In this document: positions 41,273 to 50,306 of the stretch, piece by piece
Layout of the letters: each line of letters opens with the position of its first letter
How positions within the stretch are numbered: the stretch's first letter is position 1
DNA from: Bacillota bacterium
GTDB lineage: Bacteria; Bacillota; UBA4882; UBA8346
Direction: 5' to 3'
Assembly (NCBI GenBank): GCA_023410535.1
Contig: JAEYPR010000031.1
Location: 248,001 to 312,000 of the forward strand
DNA length: 64,000 nucleotides
Notes under the pieces: model-generated
Told to the model about the DNA's origin: nothing
Databases searched by the model: none
What the model saw: the letters and a program-made list of their open reading frames with translations, nothing else
Translations under genes and position numbers: made by a program

Positions 41273-42133
41273 TTACTGCGGACGCTCCGGGTTGGCATCC
41301 GGCAGTGAAGGCGGCGATGCCGGCAATGGATGTTCGACGTAGTGTCCCTGTTTGGGAATGACGTCGCGTTCAAAATGATAACTTAACTCGGTCAATTCCT
41401 CCCGGAGTTCGCCGCCGCTCATCGGTTTGCCGTGGCCGGTGATAACGACCGAAGGGTGCAAGGCCTGCAGCCGGGCGATGGATTGACCGGCATCCTCCCA
41501 ATTGATCGCGAAGTAAGCGGGCGGGTCGTGAACCGCTTCCTGCTGGGTGGCGACCGCCCACGCCGATTCCTGTTTGACGGTGGTGAAGGCGTCTCCGGCG
41601 ATCAGGACGCGGTCAAACGGCCGGAAAAAGGAGACGTGTCCCGGTGAATGACCGGGCGAAGCCAGCCACTGCCAATCGGACAAAAAAGGGACGGTGCCGT
41701 CAGTCGGCAGGGGTTGGACCCGAGAACCCAAATCTACCGGGTCGCGGGGATACAAGGGGGATATTTTAGCCATTAAGCCGTCGCTCGCTCCGGGATCGGC
41801 CGGCGGGTAACACAATCGTCCGGTCAGATAGGGAAGCTCGGCTTCATGGGCGTAAACGGTAACGTCCCAATTCTGGACTAACTCCTCGACTGCGCCGATA
41901 TGATCAAAATGGCCGTGCGTCAATAAAATCGTCCGCGGCGCCTGCCCCGGCCCGAAGAGTTTAGCGGCGGCGCTTTGAATCTGCGCGGCGGCGCCGGCTA
42001 TTCCGGTATCGATCAATACCCATTCCGCGCCGGGTTCCGGTCGGCCGACCAAACAAAGGTTGGCAATGAGCGAACGGAGATAAAAGACATTGGGAGCGAC
42101 GGTGATCACACCGGGAATGTAAGGCGCGGCCAT
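41273..42133 (-). CDS. Metallo-beta-lactamase-fold hydrolase
   Basis: 286 aa. The metal site is complete: LLTHGHFDHIG (HxHxDH), SPGHSPGHVSFF for the third His, LIAGDAFTT for the bridging Asp and VITGHGKPM for the last His. It begins at VAPNVFYLRSLIANLCLVG, the pattern of glyoxalase-II/YflN-type enzymes. Cytoplasmic; the substrate is not predictable. There is no clear SD-linked partner; it stands alone between marR and the AraC regulator, both on the same strand. Confidence 0.85.
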   Translation of the reverse strand: MAAPYIPGVITVAPNVFYLRSLIANLCLVGRPEPGAEWVLIDTGIAGAAAQIQSAAAKLFGPGQAPRTILLTHGHFDHIGAVEELVQNWDVTVYAHEAELPYLTGRLCYPPADPGASDGLMAKISPLYPRDPVDLGSRVQPLPTDGTVPFLSDWQWLASPGHSPGHVSFFRPFDRVLIAGDAFTTVKQESAWAVATQQEAVHDPPAYFAINWEDAGQSIARLQALHPSVVITGHGKPMSGGELREELTELSYHFERDVIPKQGHYVEHPLPASPPSLPDANPERPQ

Positions 42134-42319
42134 GATGCGAAACCTCCCGTGAGCAATGTTTTAATCGGTTTTGTTCCTAACGCTCACCATCGTTATCCTC
42201 CCCGATACCCTGCGGATATAAACGGCATCGATTATGTTAAGCTCAGGAAAAGCTGCCATTATCATACGGTGGCGGTGGGACGAAGGGCGAAGCTTTGCTG
42301 GAGCGGAAGGCCGGTCATG

Positions 42320-42354
42320 ATTAAAAGAAACCGGGGCGTGAGGCCGCCGGTTTC
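42320..42354 (-). terminator. Terminator of the AraC regulator gene
   Basis: Stem GAAACCGG / CCGGTTTC at 42327-42354, with CTTTTAAT following on the - strand, 22 bases past the regulator's stop. The remainder of the gap to the MBL-fold gene is featureless. Confidence 0.6.
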
Positions 42355-42375
42355 CGGGAGAATTTTGGGGAGGAA

Positions 42376-43302
42376 TCATTCCATCGTTGCGGGCGGACTG
42401 TCCTTCGGATCGCTTTCGGCCGGCGCGCCGGGACCGCGGATCTGATTGCGGTAGCGTAACGGCGTGGTTGCCACCAGCAACTTGAACATCCGGATAAAAT
42501 TGTTTTGGTTGTTAAATCCGACCCGCTGCGAAATTTCATTGATGGTATAATCGCTTTGTTCCAAAAGGATTTTGGCTTCGGTGATCCGGATTTTTTGTAA
42601 AAATTCGTAGGGGGCAAGTCCGGTTTGCTTTTTAAAAAGACGGATAAACGAGTATTGGCTCAGATGGTAGTTCTGGGCGAGACAGTCGATATTAATATCT
42701 TCGGCGTAGTGATCCTCAAAGTAGGTGACGGCGTCGAAGATTATTTTTTTAGCCGATTGGGGGAGGTTTTGAGTGTTTTGGATTTGCTTTTGGATACTGA
42801 GTTCGGTCAGAGCCATGCTGAGCAGGTTGGAAAGACTCAAATCGGTAGTGGGATCGTGGGATTGGGTTAAATACAGCAACTTCTCAATGTATTTGGTGAC
42901 GGTCGCCGGGTTGTCGAGATTGATGATTTCCAGCGAGTCCCCGTTTAGCAGTTGTAAATAATCAACCTCGGGGCTGCAAGCGAAACGGATCCACATCATT
43001 TCCCACATTTCGCCCGTAGTTTTGTAATGATGGCGTTTTTCGCAATCGATCAAAAAAGCTTGCCCCTTATGGACTGAGAAGTGTTTACCGGCATATCGGA
43101 TCTCGCCGACTCCCGACAAGGTCAGGATGAGCAGGTGGTAGCTTATCCCTTCCCGTTCAATCTCATAACTGCTGGTAGCAAAGAAATGACCGCAGGCGGC
43201 CACCCGGAACGGCAGCTTTTTCGCAGCCGGTCCGGGAGTATAAAGAATATATTTGGAGTTGGGTAAAAAGGCATCGTTGACTTTATAGATATACCGGCTC
43301 AT
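42376..43302 (-). CDS. AraC-family regulator with cupin sensor domain
   Basis: About 308 aa. The N-terminal cupin (residues about 25-130, LILTLSGVGEIRYAGKHFSVHKGQAFLIDCEKRHHY in fragments) resembles the sugar-sensing domain of AraC/RhaS. The C-terminal two HTH motifs are INIDCLAQNYHLSQYSFIRLFKKQTGLAPYEFL and YTINEISQRVGFNNQNNFIRMFKLLVATTPLRYRNQ. I start at ATG 43302, with CGGAG 8 bases upstream. It is divergent from the uronate cluster, so it is the probable activator of that cluster in response to a uronate or its derivative. Confidence 0.9.
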   Translation of the reverse strand: MSRYIYKVNDAFLPNSKYILYTPGPAAKKLPFRVAACGHFFATSSYEIEREGISYHLLILTLSGVGEIRYAGKHFSVHKGQAFLIDCEKRHHYKTTGEMWEMMWIRFACSPEVDYLQLLNGDSLEIINLDNPATVTKYIEKLLYLTQSHDPTTDLSLSNLLSMALTELSIQKQIQNTQNLPQSAKKIIFDAVTYFEDHYAEDINIDCLAQNYHLSQYSFIRLFKKQTGLAPYEFLQKIRITEAKILLEQSDYTINEISQRVGFNNQNNFIRMFKLLVATTPLRYRNQIRGPGAPAESDPKDSPPATME

Positions 43303-43406
43303 CAATTTTCTCCGATGCAATTTTTATATATTTTCAGTCAATTATTCGTAATGTAATCATGTTAATTCTATTCTATAATTATATTACAAAAAGGTTATAA
43401 ATCAAT

Positions 43407-44090
43407 ATGAAAGAGATGAAAACAATGCCAGAATGGAAAAACGATCAGGAACTTTTTGCCTTAATTAAACAAGAATTGTACACTCCGGTCGTCGGCGATA
43501 TTTTGGATCAAAAGGGCAAATTTCATCAATTTTTGCCGCAAGCAGTCCAACCTTTGCGGGAGGAAATGATCTTGGTGGGCCGGGCGATGCCGGTGTTGAT
43601 GATTGATGTGTACGGGCCGCAACCCAAACCGTTCGGGTTGTTGACCGAAGCTCTCGATCAACTGGAAGCCGGGGAGATTTATCTGGCCAGCGGCGGTGAA
43701 ATGCGCTGCGCGTATTGGGGCGAGTTGTTAACGGCAACCGCCAAGAAACGCGGGGCGGTCGGCGCGGTGATCAACGGTTTTCTGCGGGATACCCCCAAAG
43801 TATTGGAACAGAACTGGCCGGTTTTCGCCCGGGGCCGTTATGCCCAGGACTCCTCGGTCCGGACCCAGGTGGCGAGCTACCGGACGCCGATTGAGATCGG
43901 CGGGGTTTGGATTGAGCCGGGCGATCTGATCTTTGGCGATCTTGACGGCGTGTTGGCCATTCCCAAAGCGCTGGAGGCGGAAGTCATTGAGTTGGCTCTG
44001 GAAAAGGCGCGGGGCGAAAAAGTGGTTCGCAAGGCGATTGAAAACGGCATGTCGAGCACGGATGCATTTAAGCATTTTGGGATTTTATAA
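43407..44090 (+). CDS. RraA-like family protein (possible aldolase/decarboxylase for sugar-acid intermediates)
   Basis: 227 aa. The RraA fold core is visible: TPVVGDILDQKG near the start, then GGEMRCAYWGELLTATAKKRGAVGAVINGFLRDT and VWIEPGDLIFGDLDGVLAIPKALEAEVI. Members include 4-hydroxy-4-methyl-2-oxoglutarate aldolase and the RNase E inhibitor RraA; in sugar-acid clusters they act on catabolic intermediates. The usual DG..RD loop reads NGFLRD here. The exact start is uncertain because three in-frame ATGs lie within 20 bases and the SD is weak. First gene of the cluster, divergent from araC. Confidence 0.85.
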   Translation: MKEMKTMPEWKNDQELFALIKQELYTPVVGDILDQKGKFHQFLPQAVQPLREEMILVGRAMPVLMIDVYGPQPKPFGLLTEALDQLEAGEIYLASGGEMRCAYWGELLTATAKKRGAVGAVINGFLRDTPKVLEQNWPVFARGRYAQDSSVRTQVASYRTPIEIGGVWIEPGDLIFGDLDGVLAIPKALEAEVIELALEKARGEKVVRKAIENGMSSTDAFKHFGIL

Positions 44091-44142
44091 AGGTTACGGA
44101 TGAGTTAATTCGGTTACAAAGAAGCAACAAAAGGAGAAAGTC

Positions 44143-45534
44143 ATGCCTGAATTTTTGGATGCAAATTTTCTACTTGATACGCCGACAGCCCAAACGCTTT
44201 ATCATACCTATGCCGCAGAGTTGCCGATCTATGATTACCATTGTCATATTCCTCCGGCGGAAATTGCCGCGAACCGTCAGTTCACCAATTTGACCGAATT
44301 ATGGCTAGGCGGTGACCACTATAAATGGCGGGCGATGCGGAGCAACGGCATTCCCGAGCGGTACATCACCGGCGCGGCCTCTGATTTCGAAAAGTTCACG
44401 GCTTGGGCGGAAACGTTGCCAAAATGTATCGGGAATCCCTTATATCATTGGTCCCACCTGGAATTGCAGCGTTATTTCGGAATCAAGAAGCGGCTGGATG
44501 CCTCAAGCGCGGCGGAGATTTGGGAACAATGCAACGCCCAGTTGCGTCAGCCCGGATTCACAGTGCAAAGCTTGATTCAACGTTCGAATGTGGCGGTTTT
44601 AGTCACGACGGAAGAACCGTTGGACAATTTGGAATATCACCGCCGGATTCGGCAGGATGCCGGTTTTACGGTTAAAGTATCGACGGCTTTCCGGCCTGAT
44701 GCGGCCTTGGAGGTAGCCAAAAGTGATTTTCCGGCATGGGTCGGGCAGTTGGAGAAGGTTTCCGGCCTCGCCGTCGGTGATTCGTATCAGCGGTTTCTGG
44801 AAGCGCTGGAAGCGCGGGTCCGCTATTTTCACCAAATGGGTTGCCGGCTGTCCGATCACGCCTTGGATGAAGTGACGTATGCCCGGGAAGTTCCCGGCGG
44901 GACGGCGGCGATCTTCAAAAAACGCATCAGCGGGGAACCGTTGAACGCAATCGAGGCGGCAATCTTTAAAACCGAAACCCTCCTGTTCCTTGGCCGGTTA
45001 TACAAGCAACTGGATTGGGCGATGCAATTGCATATCGGCGCGATGCGCTTCAATAACAGCCGGATGCAGAATGTCTTCGGTTATGATTCGATCGGGGACG
45101 CGCCGTTCGCCAAACCATTGGCGTTACTGCTCGACGCCCTTGATCAACAGGACGAGTTGCCCCGGACGATCCTCTATTGTCTCAATCCCAGCGACAATGA
45201 GGTGATCGGGACGATGATCGGCAACTTCCAGGATGGTCTGAGCCCTGGGAAAATTCAGTTCGGTTCCGGTTGGTGGTTTAACGACACCGAGGATGGCATT
45301 AACCGGCAGCTCCAGGCATTGGCCAATTTGGGACTGCTCAGCCGGTTTGTGGGGATGTTGACCGATTCCCGGAGTTTCATTTCTTATCCGCGCCATGAGT
45401 ATTTCCGGCGGATTCTTTGCAATCTGCTGGGCGGCTGGGCCGACTCCGGCCGTTTGCCCCGGGATTTAAACTTGTTGGGAGCGACGGTACAAGACATTTG
45501 TTTCTACAACGCGGAGCGTTACTTCGGACTATAG
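44143..45534 (+). CDS. uxaC: Uronate isomerase (glucuronate isomerase)
   Basis: 463 aa, the standard size, amidohydrolase superfamily. The N-terminal metal-binding IYDYHCHIPPAEIA with His33 and His35, the LWLGGDHYKWRAMR block and the C-terminal GMLTDSRSFISYPRHEYFRRILCNLLG are diagnostic for UxaC. It converts D-glucuronate to fructuronate and galacturonate to tagaturonate. AAAGGAG precedes the ATG. Its presence defines the cluster as uronate catabolism; uxaB, uxuA and kdg genes are not in the window, though two SDR enzymes could act as reductases. Confidence 0.95.
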   Translation: MPEFLDANFLLDTPTAQTLYHTYAAELPIYDYHCHIPPAEIAANRQFTNLTELWLGGDHYKWRAMRSNGIPERYITGAASDFEKFTAWAETLPKCIGNPLYHWSHLELQRYFGIKKRLDASSAAEIWEQCNAQLRQPGFTVQSLIQRSNVAVLVTTEEPLDNLEYHRRIRQDAGFTVKVSTAFRPDAALEVAKSDFPAWVGQLEKVSGLAVGDSYQRFLEALEARVRYFHQMGCRLSDHALDEVTYAREVPGGTAAIFKKRISGEPLNAIEAAIFKTETLLFLGRLYKQLDWAMQLHIGAMRFNNSRMQNVFGYDSIGDAPFAKPLALLLDALDQQDELPRTILYCLNPSDNEVIGTMIGNFQDGLSPGKIQFGSGWWFNDTEDGINRQLQALANLGLLSRFVGMLTDSRSFISYPRHEYFRRILCNLLGGWADSGRLPRDLNLLGATVQDICFYNAERYFGL

Positions 45535-45540
45535 TACGGG

Positions 45541-45894
45541 TTGGTGAGGAAATTGACGGAACGGTTTCAACAAATCTGTTTTCAAATTGAAAAAAACGAT
45601 AATGTCTGTACGGCGCTGGCGGAGTTGAACCCGGGCAAAGTAAAGATCAACGGCGCGGCCTCCCTGACGGAAATGGAGATCGCCGCCCCGGTCCGGACCG
45701 GACATAAACTAGCCAACCGGTTGATTCTGGAGGATGAGCCGATTGTCAAATACGGCGTCGTAATTGGAAAGGCAACCCGGTTGATTGAAAAAGGGGAATG
45801 GGTCCACCTCCACAACTGCAAAAGCCTATATGACGAGCGTTCGGCGACCCTCGACGTGAATACCGGCGTACCGACCGATACCAAATACGAATAA
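45541..45894 (+). CDS. UxaA-type dehydratase, small (SAF-domain) subunit
   Basis: 117 aa. VRTGHKLANRLILEDEPIVKYGVVIGKATRLIEKGEWVHLHNCKS is the SAF domain of altronate/galactarate dehydratases, with the GxxI....G..VH.HN pattern. In E. coli this domain is fused to the large part; here it is a separate gene followed by the large subunit. The start is uncertain: TTG 45541, GTG 45544 and TTG 45553 are all possible, and no SD is well placed. It begins seven bases after uxaC ends. Confidence 0.85.
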   Translation: MVRKLTERFQQICFQIEKNDNVCTALAELNPGKVKINGAASLTEMEIAAPVRTGHKLANRLILEDEPIVKYGVVIGKATRLIEKGEWVHLHNCKSLYDERSATLDVNTGVPTDTKYE

Positions 45895-45941
45895 GCGCGG
45901 TTATTACCGTGGTGATGATTTTAGACGGAGGGATTGAGACG

Positions 45942-47162
45942 ATGACGCTCCAAAGCACGGCGACCTGGCAAGGTTTTCTGCGCGCTGACGGCACCAAAGG
46001 GATTCGCAATAAGGTGTTGGTAATCTACACGGTGGAATGCTCAGCGTTTGTCGCCAAAACGATCGGCGCGGCGTTTCCCGATGCCGAGGTGGATGTGGTC
46101 GGTTTTACCGGATGTACCGACAACGAATACGCAGTCCGGATGCTGTTGGCGTTAATCCGCCATCCCAACGTCGGCGCAGTGTTACCGATTGGGTTGGGTT
46201 GTGAATATGTTCAGGCGAAACTGCTGGCGGAAAAAGCCGCGGCGGCGGGGAAACTCAGCGACTGGCTTTTGATTCAGGAATGCGGCGGTACCCGGAAAAC
46301 CGTGGCGCGCGGTCAGGCGATTGTTCAAACCATGTTGGAACGGTTGGCGATCGAAACGCCCCGGGTGCCGATGGGAATGGCTGACCTGATTATCGGCGCC
46401 GAATGCGGTGGGTCCGATTTTACCTCCGGTTTGGCCGGCAATGTGGTGGTCGGCAAAGCGTTTGACCGGTTGGTCGATTGGGGCGGCACCGCGATTTTTG
46501 AGGAAGTCGCGGAAGCGATCGGGCTCCGGGAGTTGCTGATCATCCGCGGCCGCACCGAGCAGGCCCAGCGCGAGTTGGCCTGCACCTACGATAAGGCGTT
46601 GGAATATTGCAAGGCGGTCCGGCAATTTTCAATTTCGCCCGGCAATTTTGTCGGCGGACTGACGACGATTGAAGAAAAGAGCATGGGGGCGTTCGCCAAA
46701 AGCGGTTCCAAGCCGATCGAGGGTGTGTTGAAAGTGGGGCAAAACCCCGACACTAAGGGGCTTTGGTTGCTGGACAGCATTCCCGATCCGCATTGGATGC
46801 AGTTTGGGTATACCAACCCCAACGACAACGAAGGTTTAATGGATCTGATCTGTTCCGGGGCGCAAGTGGTTTTCCTGGTGACCGGCCGGGGCACGGTGGT
46901 TGGCAGCGCGGTTGCGCCGGTGATCAAAATTACCGGCAATGACCATACCTACTTGAGCATGAGCGACGATCTGGATTTCAATGCCGGACCGGCGTTGACG
47001 GGGGAAAAAACCCTTGAGGAACTCGGTGACGAGCTGCTGGCCACGGTGGCGGCGGTCTGTTCCGGCGCGCCGACCCAATCGGAACGACTGGGTCATAAAG
47101 AATATTTTATCCCTTACAAGTATCAAAATCCGGAAATATCAACAATGAGGTGCAATCGATGA
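45942..47162 (+). CDS. UxaA-type dehydratase, large subunit (altronate dehydratase family)
   Basis: About 406 aa. It starts with FLRADGTKGIRNKVLVIYTVECS and contains GCTDNEY, GLGCEYVQA, ECGGSDFTSGLAGNVVVGKAFDRLVDWGGTAIFEEVAE and SGAQVVFLVTGRGTVVGSAVAPVIKITGN, all typical of the D-altronate/galactarate dehydratase catalytic region with conserved Cys. I use ATG 45942 with GGAGGG 9 bases upstream. With the preceding SAF subunit it should form one enzyme; altronate from galacturonate is the likely substrate given uxaC, but other aldonates are possible. Overlaps the next gene by ATGA. Confidence 0.88.
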   Translation: MTLQSTATWQGFLRADGTKGIRNKVLVIYTVECSAFVAKTIGAAFPDAEVDVVGFTGCTDNEYAVRMLLALIRHPNVGAVLPIGLGCEYVQAKLLAEKAAAAGKLSDWLLIQECGGTRKTVARGQAIVQTMLERLAIETPRVPMGMADLIIGAECGGSDFTSGLAGNVVVGKAFDRLVDWGGTAIFEEVAEAIGLRELLIIRGRTEQAQRELACTYDKALEYCKAVRQFSISPGNFVGGLTTIEEKSMGAFAKSGSKPIEGVLKVGQNPDTKGLWLLDSIPDPHWMQFGYTNPNDNEGLMDLICSGAQVVFLVTGRGTVVGSAVAPVIKITGNDHTYLSMSDDLDFNAGPALTGEKTLEELGDELLATVAAVCSGAPTQSERLGHKEYFIPYKYQNPEISTMRCNR

Positions 47163-47929
47163 GAAACTATCAAGAAATGTTTGGATTGGCGGGAGAACGG
47201 GCGCTGATCACCGGGGGAACCACCGGGCTGGGATACGCGATGGCCGAGTGTTTCGCCGCCGCCGGGGCCGAAGTGGTCATTGTCGGTTTGGAAGACGAGG
47301 TCTCGGGAGCCGCCGCCTGCGCGGCGCTGGGTCCGCAAGCTCATTACCGTCAATTTGACATTACCGCCACCGCCGAAACCGATCAATTGGTGCAAGAGAT
47401 TATTGATACCATTGGGCCGATTTCGATCTTGGTCAATAACGCCGGCGTTCATTGTAAAAAACCGATTGAGGAGACCAGCGACGCCGATTTTCGAAAGGTG
47501 ATCGATGTCCATATCATGGGCGCTTTTGCGCTAACGCGGGCGTTGGTGCCGCACATGAAAGCCAACGGCAAGGGCAGCATCATTTTTCAAGCGTCGATGA
47601 CCGCGTTCATCGGTCAGCCCTATGTCATCGCTTATTCCTGCGCCAAATCGGGTTATCTGGGGATGGTGCGCACGCTGGCCACGGAGATCTCGCGCTACGG
47701 CATTAGAGTCAACGGGATTGCGCCCGGTTGGATCGATACGCCGATGCTCCATCAAGCGGTGGACGGCGACGAAGTCCGCCGCAATAAGATCCTCGGCCGG
47801 ACGCCGATGGCGAAGTTTGGCGCGGCTGAAGATATTGGCTGGGCCGCGGTTTATCTGTCTTCGCCGGCGGCCGGATTTGTCAACGGCGTGGTACTGCCGG
47901 TGGATGGCGGAGCGCTGATCGGGTTCTAG
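47159..47929 (+). CDS. SDR-family oxidoreductase, gluconate/uronate dehydrogenase-like
   Basis: 256 aa. TGGTTGLGYAMA coenzyme loop, NNAGVH, catalytic Tyr-Lys in YSCAKSG and Ser in FQASMTAF, end FVNGVVLPVDGG. The sequence resembles gluconate 5-dehydrogenase and KduD-type enzymes, so in this cluster it may reduce tagaturonate/fructuronate or oxidise a keto-deoxy acid. Start 47159 overlaps the stop of the dehydratase (ATGA) and has GAGGTG upstream. Confidence 0.85.
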   Translation: MRNYQEMFGLAGERALITGGTTGLGYAMAECFAAAGAEVVIVGLEDEVSGAAACAALGPQAHYRQFDITATAETDQLVQEIIDTIGPISILVNNAGVHCKKPIEETSDADFRKVIDVHIMGAFALTRALVPHMKANGKGSIIFQASMTAFIGQPYVIAYSCAKSGYLGMVRTLATEISRYGIRVNGIAPGWIDTPMLHQAVDGDEVRRNKILGRTPMAKFGAAEDIGWAAVYLSSPAAGFVNGVVLPVDGGALIGF

Positions 47930-48004
47930 AATAGAAAAACAGTAAAATCGTTGGGATTCGGCGAATCTACCCGCCGTAAAAAATAAAGGGAGGAATCAAT
48001 CCAT

Positions 48005-49300
48005 ATGGTGAAACGAAATCAGATCAGGATGATTGGCACAGTTTTATTGTTGGCAATTCTCTGCACGGCCTTTGGCGCGTTGGGACTGGCGGCGCCGAAA
48101 GAGTTGCGTATTAGCGCGCAAGCCTGGTTCTTCGGCAAATATCAATTAAATGAAGCCGCGGAACATTTTATGAAGACCCACCCGGACGTGAAAGTCAGTT
48201 TTGAAAAGGTCGATAACTCGGACGCGACAACTTACATTTTGCAATGGTCGCAAGGGAAAACCGGCAACGATCTGGTGATTGGACCCCTTCCGGCGCAAGC
48301 GGTTATTTTTGCGGCTCAAAATTACATCATCAATTTTGATTCCGGATTTTTTGACAAAACTCTAAAGAAATCCGATTTTGTCCCTTCGATTCTCAAATTG
48401 GGCAATATCGGCGGTAAGCAGTATATGATTCCGATGATGGGCGAAGTCATGTTCATCGTCGTCAACAAGAAACTGATGAAAAAAGCCGGGTTGGTCGATA
48501 AAGACGGCAACGCGCTCATTCCGAAAACTTGGAACGAATTGGCCGAGTTCGCCAAGAAAGCGACCATCACTGAAAATGGCAAAGTGGTCCAGACCGGTCT
48601 TTCCATCGACTGGGGCACCAACTTTATGGCCCATTCCTATTTGGCCTGTTTACAAGGGTTAAAAGGCAGCTTTTACGAATCCAATAAAAAGACGGTTGAT
48701 TTTACAAGCAAAGAGGCCAAATCATTGTTGAGTGTTTGGCGGAAATTAGTCAAAGACGGGTATACCCCGGTCGACACTTTCGCCGATATGGACGCCGGCC
48801 GGACCAATTTCAAAGCCGGAAAAGTGGCGATGCATTTGACGGCCGCTTCCCGCTGGGTTGAAGCCGGCGAATTATTGGGCGCCGACACGGTGAGCGTCAT
48901 CCCCATCCCCGGTACGGACAAACACGGTTCCTTCGTGTACACCCAAGGCATCGTCATCCCCAGAACCTCTCCCGAACAGACCTTGGCGAAGCAATTCATC
49001 AAAGAGGAACTGATGAGCCGCGACTTCCAACTTTACGCCATGAATAAGTTCGGGAAGATGTCGCCGATTGCGGCTCATTACAAACAAGCGCTGTCGCCGC
49101 AATGGAAAATGGTCTTGGATACGGTCAACAAAAGCGTCACCTTCCCGCTGTACAAAGACTGGAACAAGTTGGAGCGGGCCATGCAAGTTGAGATTCAAAA
49201 ATGCCTGACCGAAAAACAAACGGTCGATGAGACCTTGAACACCCTGAAAAAGACCATTGATTCCCTGGATCAATCGGTCGGCATGAAAGCCCAGAATTAA
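48005..49300 (+). CDS. ABC sugar(-acid) transporter substrate-binding protein
   Basis: 431 aa. Signal peptide (MIGTVLLLAILCTAFGALGLAAP) without lipobox, so it should be a soluble periplasmic protein. The body is family 1 (MalE-like): LRISAQAWFFGKYQLNEAAEHFMKTHPDVKVSFE in pieces, then GKVAMHLTAASRWVEAGELLG and a C-terminal helical tail. GGGAGG precedes the ATG. It is the first of three transport genes; a terminator hairpin after it explains how the binding protein can be made in excess. Confidence 0.92.
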   Translation: MVKRNQIRMIGTVLLLAILCTAFGALGLAAPKELRISAQAWFFGKYQLNEAAEHFMKTHPDVKVSFEKVDNSDATTYILQWSQGKTGNDLVIGPLPAQAVIFAAQNYIINFDSGFFDKTLKKSDFVPSILKLGNIGGKQYMIPMMGEVMFIVVNKKLMKKAGLVDKDGNALIPKTWNELAEFAKKATITENGKVVQTGLSIDWGTNFMAHSYLACLQGLKGSFYESNKKTVDFTSKEAKSLLSVWRKLVKDGYTPVDTFADMDAGRTNFKAGKVAMHLTAASRWVEAGELLGADTVSVIPIPGTDKHGSFVYTQGIVIPRTSPEQTLAKQFIKEELMSRDFQLYAMNKFGKMSPIAAHYKQALSPQWKMVLDTVNKSVTFPLYKDWNKLERAMQVEIQKCLTEKQTVDETLNTLKKTIDSLDQSVGMKAQN

Positions 49301-49307
49301 CCATTCG

Positions 49308-49345
49308 ATCGAGGGCTTTGCCTAAAAGCCCTCGATGTATTTTTA
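49308..49345 (+). terminator. Intra-operon hairpin between binding protein and permeases
   Basis: Stem ATCGAGGGCTTT / AAAGCCCTCGAT (12 bp) with a short loop and GTATTTTT. Such partial terminators commonly lower permease expression relative to the binding protein. Confidence 0.78.
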
Positions 49346-49363
49346 AACCCGGGAGGGATTATT

Positions 49364-50293
49364 TTGAACAAAACTCCGTTAGAGCCCAGGACGAGCCAGC
49401 CCCTACCCAATGCGGTCCGCCAATGGATGAAACAGCAGATTCCCGGTTATTTCTTCCTGATGCCCGGTTTCATCTTCATCTTTGTTTTTATGATTTATCC
49501 GTTGTTTAACTCCCTTTATTTAAGTTTTTGCAAGTATAACTTTGCCTTCGATCCCAAACCGACCTTCGCCGGGTTGGAGAACTTCACCAAGATGTTCAGC
49601 GACAGTTCGTTTATTGTGGCTTTTTGGAACACCATGTTTTTCAGCGTCATTTTTTTCTCGTTGATCATGGTGTTGTCACTGGCAATTGCGATTATTCTCG
49701 ATAAGCGCCTGCCCTGGTCGGGCTTTTTCCGGACGTCGATCTTCCTGCCGGTGGTCATTCCGTTATCGTTGAGCGGAATTGTTTTCCAATGGATTCTCAA
49801 TGAGAATTACGGCTTATTCAACTTTTTCCTAACCGACTTCCTGCATTTGGGTTTTCTCGCCAAGAACTGGCTGGGCGATTCGAGCTGGGCGATGCTCAGT
49901 CTGGTGGGAGTGAGTCTTTGGAAATACATGGGGATGCTGGTGGTGTTGTATTTGGCCGGATTGCAGAGTATTCCCCGGGAATTATACGAGGCGGCCACGG
50001 TCGACGGCGCTTCGGAATGGCAAAAAATCTTTCACGTGATTTTGCCGAACTTACGGGAGACTTTTGTAATCTGCGGCATTTGGTCGATCATTCAATCGAT
50101 CAAAGTCTTTGAACAGCCGTTTATTATGACGCAAGGCGGTCCGGGAACGTCCACATTGGTGTTATATCAGTATACGTGGGAAAACGCCTTCAAGTTTTAT
50201 GAGATCGGATATGCTTCCGCGATGGCGTATGTGATGGCGGCGATTATTTTACTGCTCTCATTTTTAAACTTGAAATTTAGCCGTACGGAATAA
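49364..50293 (+). CDS. ABC sugar transporter permease, MalF-like
   Basis: 309 aa, six TM helices. The EAA loop is ELYEAATVDGASEWQKIFHVILPNLRET, with the E-A-A-x(2)-D-G-A pattern; the N-terminal helix PGYFFLMPGFIFIFVFMIYPLFNSLYLSF is typical. TTG start with GGGAGGG upstream. Partner of the following MalG-like permease. Confidence 0.93.
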   Translation: MNKTPLEPRTSQPLPNAVRQWMKQQIPGYFFLMPGFIFIFVFMIYPLFNSLYLSFCKYNFAFDPKPTFAGLENFTKMFSDSSFIVAFWNTMFFSVIFFSLIMVLSLAIAIILDKRLPWSGFFRTSIFLPVVIPLSLSGIVFQWILNENYGLFNFFLTDFLHLGFLAKNWLGDSSWAMLSLVGVSLWKYMGMLVVLYLAGLQSIPRELYEAATVDGASEWQKIFHVILPNLRETFVICGIWSIIQSIKVFEQPFIMTQGGPGTSTLVLYQYTWENAFKFYEIGYASAMAYVMAAIILLLSFLNLKFSRTE

Positions 50294-50306
50294 GGAGGGC
50301 TGCGCC